Source: JBBDLF01 sp040879025 (lineage in GTDB: Bacteria; Pseudomonadota; Gammaproteobacteria; Pseudomonadales; Pseudohongiellaceae). From it: a DNA stretch of 64,000 bases. The translations under genes and the position numbers were made by a program. Where the stretch lies: the NCBI GenBank assembly GCA_040879025.1, contig JBBDLF010000015.1:62001-126000 (forward strand). Reading direction: 5' to 3'. The notes below the pieces were generated by a model that did no database searches, was not told the origin of the DNA, and was given only the letters and a program-made list of their open reading frames with translations. Shown piece after piece: positions 25,636 through 35,322 of this stretch (the stretch's first letter is position 1; each line of letters begins with the position of its first letter).

Positions 25636-27616
25636 TGCCGTAGGTTTTGCTTCGCTTTGATTTTGCGCTGCACTGTGGTTTTATGCGGCGCTTCGGGTGC
25701 CCGCTTCGCTTTATGAAGCGGTCCGGGCTCAACAGGCTTTCGCAAACCCGGTCCAGTGGCGGATCTTCATCGTTGAGCAGACTGGCAAGGTATTCGGCGG
25801 CCAGCGGTGTGGTGGCCAGTCCGAGAGAGCCGTGGGCCACATTGACGTAGACCCCCACCGAAGCCGATCCCGGTAACCGACCCACCGAGGGCAGGTGATC
25901 CAGCGATCCGCAACGGCTTGACACCCGCGCGGCGGTAACGGCGGCGGGAAGTCCTTCAGGTGTTACCATCACCTCACGCACACGGTTCAGGTTTTCCACA
26001 TCCTCTTGCTTGTGCCGGGCCAGATCCTGTGCGTCGAGCCGATAACTGGCGCCGAGTGTGTGGTTGCCATTGCATTCGGGCAGGATATAACGTGCACCGC
26101 AAATGACACTGCGGATCTTCCGGCTGAAGTCATTGGCCTGTACCGTGGTGACCTGACCAGGCAATTGTTGCAATGGCAGAAATTCCGTTTGTTCCAACTC
26201 GACGGCCTGATGGCTGTTGGCGATGACCACTGCATCCGCGCTGTATTTCTGTTCGGCTGCATGAACAACCCGAACCCCGCTCTGTTGGGTGATTCGCGAA
26301 ACCCGACAAGAGTTCACCACGGAAATATCATGATGCGACACGTAAGCGCTGCACAGGGCTCGCGGGTTCAACCAGCCGCCATGCGGCATAAACAGGGCGG
26401 GAAACGCGAGCGAGACGCCGGCCAGCGCGGACGCTGCTTCGGCGCTCATGGCGCGGGCGATCCTGGGGGAATAAACCTGTTCGAATAGAGCAGGTTCAAT
26501 CCGGACTTTCCGGTTCAAAGCCTCAGCCAACAGCAAGACACCGCAGTTTTGCCAGGCAAAGTTCATTTTTCTGGACAAACGATGATATTGACGCGCGGCG
26601 TAAAGGTAGGCGTGCAAGTACAACAGGGCCGGCGGGTCCGCTTGACGATAGAGCCGGCATTGCAGTACCGCCTGATCGTTTCCCGAGGCGTCGGCGGCGA
26701 TACAGTCTGATTGTTCCAGAATCGTTACTCGCCATCCACGGTTTGCCAGATGCCAGGCGGTGCTGCAGCCAGCCAGCCCCGCACCGACAATCACGGCGTG
26801 CTTTGCTTGAGCCGTTGATTTTTTTGATGCCTGAGAAGCCAAACCGGTGTTTGTCGTTTCAATTGTGGCAAACAACATTTCCCTCTTGCCTGCAAATCCG
26901 GGCCGCTTTTCCACCGCGAATCCGGCCTGCCTGAGGTCGCGACGCAACTGACCGGCGACACTGTAAGTGCTGAGTGTGGTTTGCCTCCCGCTTTGCCGGG
27001 CCAATAGTTGCAGCAGGCTCAGGCTCCACATGTCTGGATTTCGCCGCGGCGCGAACCCATCCATAAACCAGGCGTTAACAGCATTCCACCGGCGCTGTTC
27101 CCGCTGCGAAAGCATCGCCAGTGCGTCACCGAAGTGGAGATCCAAAACGATGCCGCCACCAAAGTGAAGTCTGTGCACGCCCTTGCAGGGTTCCGGATAC
27201 GAACGCAGCAGGGTGGCCGCCAATCCGCCGTCGGGTTTTCCAAACCCGCCCAGCAAGCGGGCGAGTGCATCAGCGGGTAAAGGATGTTTCTCGAAACCCA
27301 GATAATGCAAGCGGGGCGGCCGCTGTTCAGTCTGCTGCCACAGGCGGCAACAAAGCAGGAAATTCAGACCGCCACCGAAACCGAGTTCACCTATCGTGAA
27401 ACGCGGCTCGCCACCGGATGCGGCCTGTTCCCAGCGGCGGGCCAGCGCGGCGGCATGGATAAACACATGCTCTGACTCTGCCAGCGATCCATAAGACGAA
27501 TGATAGACGTCGCCGTACTGGCGTGAATAAGGCTGATTGCCTTCGCGCCACTCGATGTCCGCGGGTTCGAGAAACAGGGAGGGGGTCTCTGTTTTGGAAG
27601 CGAAATTTTCGGGCAT
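25625..27616 (-). CDS. mnmC: Bifunctional tRNA wobble-uridine enzyme MnmC
   Basis: A 663-aa fusion completing mnm5s2U34 in tRNA. The N-terminal methyltransferase half starts with LEPADIEWREGNQPYSRQYGDVY and has the SAM-binding IGELGFGGGLNFL; WFMDGFAPRRNPDMWS follows. The C-terminal FAD oxidoreductase half begins at AVIVGAGLAGCSTAWHLANRG and ends with YVNVAHGSLGLATTPLAAEYLA. I chose ATG 27616; an upstream in-frame TTG at 27631 is the only extension. Confidence 0.93.
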   Translation of the reverse strand: MPENFASKTETPSLFLEPADIEWREGNQPYSRQYGDVYHSSYGSLAESEHVFIHAAALARRWEQAASGGEPRFTIGELGFGGGLNFLLCCRLWQQTEQRPPRLHYLGFEKHPLPADALARLLGGFGKPDGGLAATLLRSYPEPCKGVHRLHFGGGIVLDLHFGDALAMLSQREQRRWNAVNAWFMDGFAPRRNPDMWSLSLLQLLARQSGRQTTLSTYSVAGQLRRDLRQAGFAVEKRPGFAGKREMLFATIETTNTGLASQASKKSTAQAKHAVIVGAGLAGCSTAWHLANRGWRVTILEQSDCIAADASGNDQAVLQCRLYRQADPPALLYLHAYLYAARQYHRLSRKMNFAWQNCGVLLLAEALNRKVRIEPALFEQVYSPRIARAMSAEAASALAGVSLAFPALFMPHGGWLNPRALCSAYVSHHDISVVNSCRVSRITQQSGVRVVHAAEQKYSADAVVIANSHQAVELEQTEFLPLQQLPGQVTTVQANDFSRKIRSVICGARYILPECNGNHTLGASYRLDAQDLARHKQEDVENLNRVREVMVTPEGLPAAVTAARVSSRCGSLDHLPSVGRLPGSASVGVYVNVAHGSLGLATTPLAAEYLASLLNDEDPPLDRVCESLLSPDRFIKRSGHPKRRIKPQCSAKSKRSKTYGTSG

Positions 27617-27805
27617 TTTACCTGGCGCCAATGGAGTTCGGGCTTCCGGTACATTGACTGGTGGACGCCTGCCTGCAAAACTGCGCCTTGATACCGGGTT
27701 CGGCTGAGAGCCAGAGGTGGTACATAGTTATTCAGAGGCTCCTTAAGGTAGAATGCCGTCTTTCAGTGGTCAACACTCGTTCCCCCCAGACAACAGGACA
27801 GCTTT

Positions 27806-28904
27806 ATGTTGGAAATCAATGCGCAATTGTCTCTTATTAAGGAATTGGCTGCCAGGGCGGAAAAGCTCAGGGGGTATCTTTGACTACCAGGGCAAAAAGG
27901 AACGACTGGCCGAAGTTGAGCTTGAACTGGGCGAGCCGGGTGTCTGGGACAAGCCCGAAATCGCGCAGGAACTGGGGAGGGAACGCGCCAGTCTTGAATT
28001 GATAGTCAACACGTTTGTGCAACTGGACAAGGGGCTGGAGGAAACCGCGGAACTGTTGGGCCTGGCGCAGGAAGAGTCTGATCAGGAACTGATGCAGGCT
28101 GCTGGCCGCGACCTGGACCGCTTGTCGAACACACTGGAAACGCTGGAATTCCGCCGCATGTTTTCAGGTTCCATGGACGCGGCCGGTGCCTATCTGGACA
28201 TCCAGGCCGGCTCCGGGGGGACAGAAGCCCAGGACTGGGCTGAAATGTTGTTGCGGATGTATCTGCGCTGGGGTGAAGACAAGGGATTTAACGTGGAACT
28301 GATGGAAGTGTCCGCGGGCGACGTGGCCGGGATCAAAAGCGCCGCTATCCATTTCGGCGGCGAATACGCCTTCGGCTGGTTGCGTACCGAGACCGGCGTA
28401 CACCGGCTGGTGCGTAAATCGCCGTTTGATTCAGGCAATCGGCGCCATACATCGTTTGCGTCGGTGTTTGTTTCCCCGGAAGTGGACGATGATATCGAAG
28501 TCAACCTGGATATGTCCGACGTGCGGGTGGATACCTACCGCGCCAGTGGCGCCGGCGGCCAACACGTCAACAAGACCGACTCCGCCATACGCCTTACCCA
28601 TGAACCCTCCGGCATCGTGGTGCAATGTCAGAGTGAGCGCTCTCAGCACAAAAACCGGGACAAAGCGATCAAGCAACTGAAGGCCAAACTGTATGAGATG
28701 GAAGAATTAAAGCGCCGGCAGGAGCAACAGCATATTGAAGACGCCAAGGCCGATATCGGCTGGGGCAGCCAGATACGCTCGTATGTACTGGACCAGTCTC
28801 GCGTCAAGGATCTGCGCACCGATGTTGAAACGTCCAATACCGGTGCCGTGCTCGACGGGGATCTGGACCAGTTTATCGAAGCCAGCCTGAAAATGGGATT
28901 GTAA
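27806..28904 (+). CDS. prfB: Peptide chain release factor 2, with +1 programmed frameshift
   Basis: RF2 ends translation at UGA and UAA. The true start is ATG 27806; the frame runs 25 codons to an in-frame TGA at 27881-27883, where ribosomes shift +1 at CTT-TGA-C and continue to 28904. The joined product (27806-27880 plus 27882-28904) is 365 aa, the same as E. coli RF2. SPF in RKSPFDSGNRR reads the stop codon and GGQ at residues 250-252 triggers release. An uninterrupted frame from 27753 exists but begins with unrelated sequence. lysS starts 4 bp downstream. Confidence 0.96.
27868..27884 (+). promoter_or_regulatory. RF2 autoregulatory frameshift site
   Basis: AGGGGG, acting as an internal Shine-Dalgarno sequence, is followed by TAT CTT TGA C, the canonical RF2 slippage site. 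Low RF2 lets the ribosome pause at UGA (codon 26) and shift +1; high RF2 terminates there. This is sequence-identical in layout to the E. coli site. Confidence 0.96.
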
Positions 28905-28908
28905 ACGC

Positions 28909-30423
28909 ATGAGTAAAAACGAGAGTGGTCCAAGTGGTGGGCGCGGTGAAAGCGCTCAGGACGAGAACCGGCTGATAGCCTTACGCCGGCAGAAGCTGGC
29001 GGCGATAAGGCAGCGGCGCAACGCCTTTCCCAATGGTTTCCGCCGCCAGGCCTGCGCGACCGACCTGAAACGGGAGTTTGACGACAAGAGCAAGGATGAA
29101 CTCGATACGTTGGCCCCGTCGACTACCGTCGCCGGACGTATCATTCGCATGCGTGGGCCTTTTATCGTGATACAGGATGCGAGCGGCCCGTTGCAGCTTT
29201 ATATGAACAACAAGACATTGTCGGAGTCGTTGCTCGATGAACTGAAAGGTCTGGATTTTGGCGACATCATCGGCGCCCATGGACAAGTATTCAAAACCGG
29301 CAAGGGAGAGCTGACGGTACGTGTTACCGAATTTTGCCTGCTGACCAAAAGCCTGCGGCCCTTGCCTGAAAAAGTACTGGGTTTGTCCGATACCGAGACA
29401 CGCTATCGCCAACGCTACGTCGACCTGATTGTTAACGACGATTCGCGCCAGGTATTTGTTATGCGTTCCAGAATTGTCAAGTTTATGCGCGACTACTTCG
29501 ATCAGTTGGGCTATATGGAAGTTGAAACACCGATGATGCAGACAATTCCCGGCGGTGCCACGGCTCGCCCGTTTGTCACCCATCACAACAGCCTCAGTCA
29601 GGACATGTTTCTGCGGGTGGCGCCGGAGCTCTACCTCAAGCGGCTGGTAGTGGGCGGATTTGAGAAAGTGTTTGAACTGAACCGCAATTTCCGCAACGAG
29701 GGGCTGTCGACCAGGCATAATCCGGAATTCACGATGCTGGAGTTCTACCAGGCCTACGCGGATTACCATGAGTTGATGAACCTGACGGAAGACCTTTTCC
29801 GCCGTATCGCTACGGAAGTGGTGGGCAGTGCCGTTATTCAGTACCAGGGATCGGAATATGACTTCAGCAAACCGTTTGACCGCCTGACGGTTGTCGAGGC
29901 GGTGATGAAATATGTGGAACGGGTTGATGCGGCACAATTGGGAGATCGCGACCGTATCGCAGCGCTGGCGCTGAAGATGGGTCTGACGGTGGAAGACACC
30001 TGGGGCCAGGGACGCATTCTGATGGAAATATTTGAAGCACGCGTGGAGGAAAAATTGGACCAGCCCACGTTCATCACTGAATTTCCCACCGAAGTTTCAC
30101 CATTGGCCCGGCGCAACGATGACAATCCCGAGGTCAGCGACCGGTTTGAACTGATCATTGCGGGACGCGAACTGGCCAACGGGTTTTCGGAATTGAATGA
30201 CGCCGAAGACCAGGCCGAGAGGTTCCGGTCGCAGGTGATGCAGAAAGACGCCGGCGACAAGGAGGCCATGCATTTCGATGCGGACTATATCGCCGCGCTG
30301 GAATACGGTATGCCGCCCACCGCCGGAGAAGGGATCGGTATTGATCGTCTGGTCATGCTGTTTACCGATTCGCCGTCGATCAAGGATGTGTTGCTGTTCC
30401 CGCATATGCGCCCGCAAACCTGA
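28909..30423 (+). CDS. lysS: Lysyl-tRNA synthetase, class II
   Basis: A 504-aa class II synthetase. It has the N-terminal OB-fold (VAGRIIRMRGPFIVIQDASGPLQLYM), motif 2 around FELNRNFRNEGLSTRHNPEFTMLEFYQAY and motif 3 in GIGIDRLVMLFTDSPSIKDVLLFP. It starts 4 bp after prfB, the standard gammaproteobacterial pair. Its TGA overlaps the ung start (TGATG). Confidence 0.97.
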   Translation: MSKNESGPSGGRGESAQDENRLIALRRQKLAAIRQRRNAFPNGFRRQACATDLKREFDDKSKDELDTLAPSTTVAGRIIRMRGPFIVIQDASGPLQLYMNNKTLSESLLDELKGLDFGDIIGAHGQVFKTGKGELTVRVTEFCLLTKSLRPLPEKVLGLSDTETRYRQRYVDLIVNDDSRQVFVMRSRIVKFMRDYFDQLGYMEVETPMMQTIPGGATARPFVTHHNSLSQDMFLRVAPELYLKRLVVGGFEKVFELNRNFRNEGLSTRHNPEFTMLEFYQAYADYHELMNLTEDLFRRIATEVVGSAVIQYQGSEYDFSKPFDRLTVVEAVMKYVERVDAAQLGDRDRIAALALKMGLTVEDTWGQGRILMEIFEARVEEKLDQPTFITEFPTEVSPLARRNDDNPEVSDRFELIIAGRELANGFSELNDAEDQAERFRSQVMQKDAGDKEAMHFDADYIAALEYGMPPTAGEGIGIDRLVMLFTDSPSIKDVLLFPHMRPQT

Positions 30424-31145
30424 TGGATCGCCGCGACTCGAATTCCGATGCTTCCCGCATCATGCTGGAAGCCTCATGGAAGCAACATCTGGAAACCGAG
30501 TTCGGCAGCGATTACATGAAGTCGCTGCGCCAGTTTCTGCTTGGAGAAAAGCGCCGGGGTAAAAAACTGTATCCTCCGGGGCGGGAGATTTTCAGCGCGC
30601 TCAATATGACGCCGTTCGACCATGTCAGGGTGGTTATACTCGGGCAGGATCCTTACCACGGCGGCGGCCAGGCTCACGGCCTGTGTTTTTCCGTCAGACC
30701 GGGCGTTCAAATTCCGCCCTCGCTGACAAATATCTACAAGGAACTGCAGTCGGATCTCGGTATCCCGCCCGCGCCACATGGTTGTCTTGCACGCTGGGCC
30801 GAGCAGGGTGTGTTGTTATTGAATGCGGTATTGACCGTTCAGGCGGGTCAGGCGAATTCGCATCAAGGGAAGGGTTGGGAGCAATTTACCGACGCGGTGA
30901 TACAGCGGCTCAACACGGAGCGCGAGGGCCTCGTGTTCATGCTGTGGGGCAGTTACGCGCAGAAGAAAGGCGGATCCATTGATCGCGCTCGTCATCTGGT
31001 GCTGGAAGCCCCTCACCCGTCTCCGCTATCGGCCCACCGCGGCTTTCTCGGCTGTCGGCATTTTTCCCGTTGCAATACTTATCTCAATGCAGGCGGTACT
31101 CCGGAGATCAACTGGCGGTTGCCGGCACTGCAGGAACCGAGGTGA
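30423..31145 (+). CDS. ung: Uracil-DNA glycosylase
   Basis: A 240-aa family-1 glycosylase that removes uracil from DNA. The water-activating motif GQDPYHG contains Asp76, and the C-terminal HPSPLSAHRGFLGCRHF contains the catalytic His. FMLWGSYAQKKG forms the uracil pocket edge. The ATG overlaps the lysS stop, so both may be translated together. Confidence 0.96.
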   Translation: MDRRDSNSDASRIMLEASWKQHLETEFGSDYMKSLRQFLLGEKRRGKKLYPPGREIFSALNMTPFDHVRVVILGQDPYHGGGQAHGLCFSVRPGVQIPPSLTNIYKELQSDLGIPPAPHGCLARWAEQGVLLLNAVLTVQAGQANSHQGKGWEQFTDAVIQRLNTEREGLVFMLWGSYAQKKGGSIDRARHLVLEAPHPSPLSAHRGFLGCRHFSRCNTYLNAGGTPEINWRLPALQEPR

Positions 31146-31182
31146 TACGCACAGCTGTCGGGCTCCCGGTGTGCTGATTGGT

Positions 31183-31554
31183 TTAATCCGGATCGTCAGC
31201 GTCTCCATGATAGATACACCCGCTGTTGCAGGTTTCCTTGATTTCAATACTGCTTAGCTCCGGCAGTTCCGGTTTTAGCCGCTGCCAGATCCAGCGGGCC
31301 AGATTCTCGCTTGTGGGGTTTTCCAGACCCTCGATTTCATTGAGATAGTAATGGTCCAGTTGGTTCAACACCGGTTTGAAGGCTTTGCCGATAGCGGCGA
31401 AGTCCATGATCCAGCCGCTGTCATGATCCACCTCGCCTTCCACGGACAGCCGCACGTGGAATGAATGGCCATGCAACCGGGCGCATTTGTGGCCCTCGGG
31501 CACCCGGGGCAGGCGGTGCGCCGCCTCAAAATCAAAGTCCTTGTAAATAATCAC
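31183..31554 (-). CDS. queD: 6-carboxy-tetrahydropterin synthase QueD
   Basis: A 123-aa enzyme of queuosine and preQ0 synthesis. Zinc His residues are in FEAAHRLP and LHGHSFHVRL; the catalytic Cys lies in EGHKCARLHG; the C-terminus has ENPTSENLARWIW and KETCNSGCIYHGD. I chose GTG 31554, with AGGA 7 nt upstream, because the protein then matches the family's length; the frame continues to 31611. Converges with ung. Confidence 0.92.
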   Translation of the reverse strand: MIIYKDFDFEAAHRLPRVPEGHKCARLHGHSFHVRLSVEGEVDHDSGWIMDFAAIGKAFKPVLNQLDHYYLNEIEGLENPTSENLARWIWQRLKPELPELSSIEIKETCNSGCIYHGDADDPD

Positions 31555-31654
31555 TTTAAGTCCTGATTCCCCTGAATAAAGGCACGATTCATGTATAGTA
31601 TGGTTTACCATTATAATCGCTCCTGACTGCCGATCCAGCCACCAGCGGACAACT

Positions 31655-33994
31655 ATGTTTTATTATTTTTCCAGGTACATCTCCCAGGGTAAACGTCTGC
31701 CCATTCTGCTGGGGTTGCTGTGTACCGTGCTTGTTGTGGGGCTGCACGTCGGCACGTTCAGCACCGTTGATCGTCTCATGCAGAGGCTGGAGTTTCTCAT
31801 CTACGACCAGCGGCTGGCGCTGATGCCGAAACCGGAAGTGCCGCCGGAGAATCGTATAGTCATAGTCGATCTCGACGAACGCAGCCTGCAGGCCGAAGGT
31901 CAGTATCCCTGGAATCGCATCAAAGTGGGACAACTGGTTGAAAAACTGCGCGACAACGGTGTGCTCGTGGTGGGTTTCGATATCACTTTTCCCGAACCTG
32001 ACCGGAATATCCGCGACTTGCTGGCCCCCATTGATTTACGCACGCTGGAGGATGATTTTGTCGAGACCCTTGAATCCATAGAACCCTTGATAAATTCCGA
32101 TCGGTATTTTGCCGATGCCATGCAAAGTGGTATTGACGTGGTGCTGGCGATTAACTTCAATCGCCAGAATGACGTTGCCTACAACAGCCTGCCGCCCTCA
32201 CTGGTACAGTATGATCGAGCGGTCGCCAGCCGTCTTCCCTTGCGTGAAATGTCGGGTTTTACCGGAAATATCGACATTCTGCAGTCTGCCGCACTGGGGA
32301 GCGGCAGTATGAACCAGTTACCCGACGCGGATGGAATCGTGCGCCGGGTACCCCTGGTGTTGCGTTACCAGGACCAGTTGTTTCCTACCCTGTCATTGGA
32401 GATGGTGCGGGTGTACAACTTTGAGGAAAAATACGAATTGATCACCGAGGATTTCGGCGGCAGTCAGCGGGTGACGGGAGTGCGGATAGGCAGCAACCAG
32501 GGCCGGTTCGAAATACCCACCAACAGAAGCGCGGAAGTGCTGGTGCCCTATGTGGGCGGCAGTTCGCTGACAACCAATGAACACTTTACCTACGTGTCGG
32601 CCACCGACGTGCTTAACGACAGGGTGGATCGCGCCATACTGGACAACAGCCTGGTGCTGGTGGGAACCAGCGCGCCGGGGTTGCAGGACATCCGGGCGAT
32701 GCCACTCAGCCAGGTTTATCCCGGGGTGGAAGTTCACGCCAACATGCTCAACGGCCTGCTTAATTCGGTCACGGTGCTTGAGGTGGGGTCGGGCAGTGAA
32801 ACGAGTACAGAATCCGCCTTTGCCGAATTCACTTCGGCCGATGAAAGTCTGTACTTCCCCTATCAGCCGGAATGGACACCCGGCGCCATTCTGGTGGCAA
32901 TCGTTGTACTCGGTTTGCTGATGAGTTTGGCGTTTCCCTACCTGGGCGCGGGCCTGCTGACACTGGCGGCGATGCTGGCGATGGGAGCATTAAGCTGGGC
33001 TAATTTCACGCTATGGTATGAATACAAGATGGACTTCCCTCTGGTGCTGTTGTTGTTTCTGGTGCTGGTGCTGTTCGTCGTTAACCTGGCGTATGGTTTT
33101 CTGGCCGAAAGCGTGACGCGTAAAGCGATCAAGGGCATGTTTGATCAATATGTACCGCCTGCCCATATCGACTCCATGCTTAAAAACCCGGAGAACTACA
33201 CTTTTTCCGGAGAGAGCCGGGAACTCACCGTGCTGTTTTCCGATGTGCGGGACTTCACCAGTATTTCCGAAAGCCTTTCGGCGACCGAGCTGAAGACCTT
33301 GCTCAATGACTATTTTACCCCGGTAACCGAAATAATCTTTGAATACAGCGGCACGATAGACAAGTACGTTGGCGACATGGTGATGGCTTTCTGGGGAGCC
33401 CCGCTGGAAGACAGGGATCACCGCCGCAATGCCATGGCGTCGGCGTTAAAGATGTTGACGAAGGTGGATGAACTCAAACCCCATTTCAGGGAAAAGAACC
33501 TGCCGGAGGTTAACATCGGCGTGGGTATCAACACCGGCATAATGAATGTGGGCGACATGGGCTCCACCTATCGGCGTGCTTACACGGTATTGGGAGACGC
33601 GGTGAATCTGGGTTCGCGCCTGGAAGGGTTGACCAAATTTTATGGTATTCGTCTGTTGGTTGGCGAGGAAACCCTGAGCGGTGTGGATGACTTCCTTGTG
33701 CGCCTGATTGACAAGGTCAAGGTGAAGGGAAAGGACACGGCGGTGAATTGCTATGAACCTCTGTGTTGGCTGCGGGAAGCGGAGGCGGATTTGAGTGATC
33801 GCACAACGCGCTACCATGCCGCGCTGGACTGCTATTTTGCCAGGGACTGGGATGGCGCCGAAGCCGGATTCAGAAAATTGCTGGAACAGGAAGACGTCCG
33901 CTTGTATCGTATTTACCTGGAGCGTATCGCTACGCTGCGAGACACTCCGTTGCCGGAAGAATGGGATGGCGCTTTTGTCCATACCAGCAAGTAG
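31655..33994 (+). CDS. CHASE2-domain adenylate/guanylate cyclase
   Basis: A 779-aa membrane signalling enzyme. An N-terminal membrane helix (about 12-35) is followed by a periplasmic CHASE2 sensor (about 50-390; RIVIVDLDERSLQAEGQYPW, FDITFPEPD), three membrane helices (about 405-475) and a class III cyclase domain. That domain has both metal Asp motifs (VLFSDVRDFTSISESL; DKYVGDMVMAFWGAP) and RRAYTVLGDAVNLGSRLEGL. It should make cAMP (or cGMP) in response to an unknown external signal. It is transcribed toward the tRNA genes. Confidence 0.9.
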   Translation: MFYYFSRYISQGKRLPILLGLLCTVLVVGLHVGTFSTVDRLMQRLEFLIYDQRLALMPKPEVPPENRIVIVDLDERSLQAEGQYPWNRIKVGQLVEKLRDNGVLVVGFDITFPEPDRNIRDLLAPIDLRTLEDDFVETLESIEPLINSDRYFADAMQSGIDVVLAINFNRQNDVAYNSLPPSLVQYDRAVASRLPLREMSGFTGNIDILQSAALGSGSMNQLPDADGIVRRVPLVLRYQDQLFPTLSLEMVRVYNFEEKYELITEDFGGSQRVTGVRIGSNQGRFEIPTNRSAEVLVPYVGGSSLTTNEHFTYVSATDVLNDRVDRAILDNSLVLVGTSAPGLQDIRAMPLSQVYPGVEVHANMLNGLLNSVTVLEVGSGSETSTESAFAEFTSADESLYFPYQPEWTPGAILVAIVVLGLLMSLAFPYLGAGLLTLAAMLAMGALSWANFTLWYEYKMDFPLVLLLFLVLVLFVVNLAYGFLAESVTRKAIKGMFDQYVPPAHIDSMLKNPENYTFSGESRELTVLFSDVRDFTSISESLSATELKTLLNDYFTPVTEIIFEYSGTIDKYVGDMVMAFWGAPLEDRDHRRNAMASALKMLTKVDELKPHFREKNLPEVNIGVGINTGIMNVGDMGSTYRRAYTVLGDAVNLGSRLEGLTKFYGIRLLVGEETLSGVDDFLVRLIDKVKVKGKDTAVNCYEPLCWLREAEADLSDRTTRYHAALDCYFARDWDGAEAGFRKLLEQEDVRLYRIYLERIATLRDTPLPEEWDGAFVHTSK

Positions 33995-34049
33995 TCGCGA
34001 CCTTGATGCTGCGCAAAGGTTGCTTTTCGAGGGGCATCGCAGGCATTTA

Positions 34050-34077
34050 TTGACAACAATGGCTAAGACGGTACAAT
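34050..34077 (+). promoter_or_regulatory. Sigma-70 promoter for the tRNA-Val/tRNA-Asp pair
   Basis: A perfect -35, TTGACA (34050-34055), and -10 TACAAT (34072-34077), are 16 bp apart. The expected start is near 34084, about 13 nt before tRNA-Val. GC-rich GCGCG after the -10 fits a stringently controlled stable-RNA promoter. Confidence 0.85.
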
Positions 34078-34096
34078 GCGCGTCTCTCTGCGCTAT

Positions 34097-34172
34097 GGGT
34101 GGTTAGCTCAGTTGGGAGAGCGTCGCCCTTACAAGGCGAATGTCGGGGGTTCAAATCCCTCATCACCCACCA
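34097..34172 (+). tRNA. tRNA-Val (anticodon TAC)
   Basis: A 76-nt cloverleaf: acceptor GGGTGGT/ATCACCC, D-arm AGCTCAGTTGGGAGAGC, anticodon loop CTTACAA with TAC, T-loop TTCAAAT and an encoded CCA. Confidence 0.97.
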
Positions 34173-34192
34173 CATAGTTAGTTTATTGTCGC

Positions 34193-34269
34193 GGACCGGT
34201 AGTTCAGCTGGTTAGAATGCCGGCCTGTCACGCCGGAGGTCGCGGGTTCGAGTCCCGTCCGGTCCGCCA
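34193..34269 (+). tRNA. tRNA-Asp (anticodon GTC)
   Basis: A 77-nt cloverleaf: acceptor GGACCGG/CCGGTCC, discriminator G, encoded CCA, anticodon loop CTGTCAC with GTC, and T-loop TTCGAGT. It lies 20 bp after tRNA-Val and is surely in the same transcript. Confidence 0.97.
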
Positions 34270-34347
34270 CTTAACTCCTTGATAAATAATACAATATAAA
34301 TCAAACATTGCCAGATTTGTTGGTATTTTGTTGGTCACCCCTCGTCA

Positions 34348-34998
34348 TTACGCTCCTCTTTCACAGGTGGCCTGTATAACATCTAGTGGATCAACGTCGT
34401 TACGTTCGATAAGTTCACGTGCTGAAACCGCGTTTGAACTACGTCCGTGTTCGAAAGAGCCTAATTCCGTGAGTAATTTCTGGTAGAATTCGCTGCCCAA
34501 TTCCTGCCTTACATCTCTCCGGAACTGCGCATTCACGTTTTGCCATCGAGCAGCCATTGCTGCCTGATTTTCCAGGAAACCAATTGCGCTAAGCGCTCGC
34601 TGACTGGCACCGATGTCTCTGTTGGCCGGGTCTGAGAAAAAATTGCACATGCGCTGGGTGCGCTGCAAATCCCCCTCCGTATACTTCTCAAAGGCTGATT
34701 CAATAAGCTCGGAGAAGATCCCGGTCTCTCGCGGCGTCGGCGTGAAGGTCTGCAGACTAAGATCACCCTCATTCTGCAATGGCCGGGCATTCCAGCTTAT
34801 CACTGCGAAGGTGGAGTCATTTATACCATCGCCTACTCCATATGTTTGCGTCGTACTCTCCTGTGAACCTGGCGGAGAAGAGTTGGGGGTTGATTCTGAT
34901 TCGATGCCGTCCACAAAAAATGGCTGGTCTGCTTCTTGTGCCATAGCGATGGCAGTAGCTAATAGCCCGCTTAGGCAAACCAAGGCTGCTTTTTTCAT
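34348..34998 (-). CDS. Exported protein of unknown function
   Basis: A 216-aa protein with a clear signal peptide (MKKAALVCLSGLLATAIAMAQ). The mature N-terminus is low-complexity (SESTPNSSPPGSQESTTQTYG); a helical, charged C-terminal region follows with no motif I recognise. GGGAG is placed well before ATG 34998. It points toward the tRNA genes and stands alone. Confidence 0.65.
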   Translation of the reverse strand: MKKAALVCLSGLLATAIAMAQEADQPFFVDGIESESTPNSSPPGSQESTTQTYGVGDGINDSTFAVISWNARPLQNEGDLSLQTFTPTPRETGIFSELIESAFEKYTEGDLQRTQRMCNFFSDPANRDIGASQRALSAIGFLENQAAMAARWQNVNAQFRRDVRQELGSEFYQKLLTELGSFEHGRSSNAVSARELIERNDVDPLDVIQATCERGA

Positions 34999-35322
34999 TT
35001 CTGCTCCCGTTAACGGTTGCTCTTCCAGCTACCGGGGTCCAACGCTGGAGAGGGTTCATTGTAACGCGGGCGCTGTTTGTCGGGTGAAATACCGGGCCGG
35101 GGTGATGTTGTCGCTGTCCCTATAGGCGGGATTAGGTATAAAAAATCTTTATAAAACAGTGAGATAAAACACATAAACCCGGTGAAATATTTTGCGGGGC
35201 AGATCTGGTAAAAATTCCCACAAACAATTAGAATAGTCCAGGCAGAAGTTCGGGGGAATGTCCTCCGTAATGTAACGGCACCATGTTTCCTCACCAACAA
35301 CGGCAATGGGCGAAATCAATCG
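34999..35322. other. Divergent intergenic region, 324 bp
   Basis: No gene is supported. It contains an AT-rich patch (about 35125-35175, with TATAAA-like runs) that could hold promoters for either flanking gene. Small open frames across it have no ribosome-binding site or protein-like composition. Confidence 0.5.

Noticed and set aside
34270..34347. Possible attachment site after tRNA-Asp, with TTGTTGGT twice (around 34317-34334)
   Set aside because: No integrase, no matching repeat elsewhere in the window and no element between; two 8-mers alone are not enough.
35010..35306. 98-aa minus-strand frame in the divergent region
   Set aside because: No start signal, odd composition, and it would occupy the likely promoter region of two genes.
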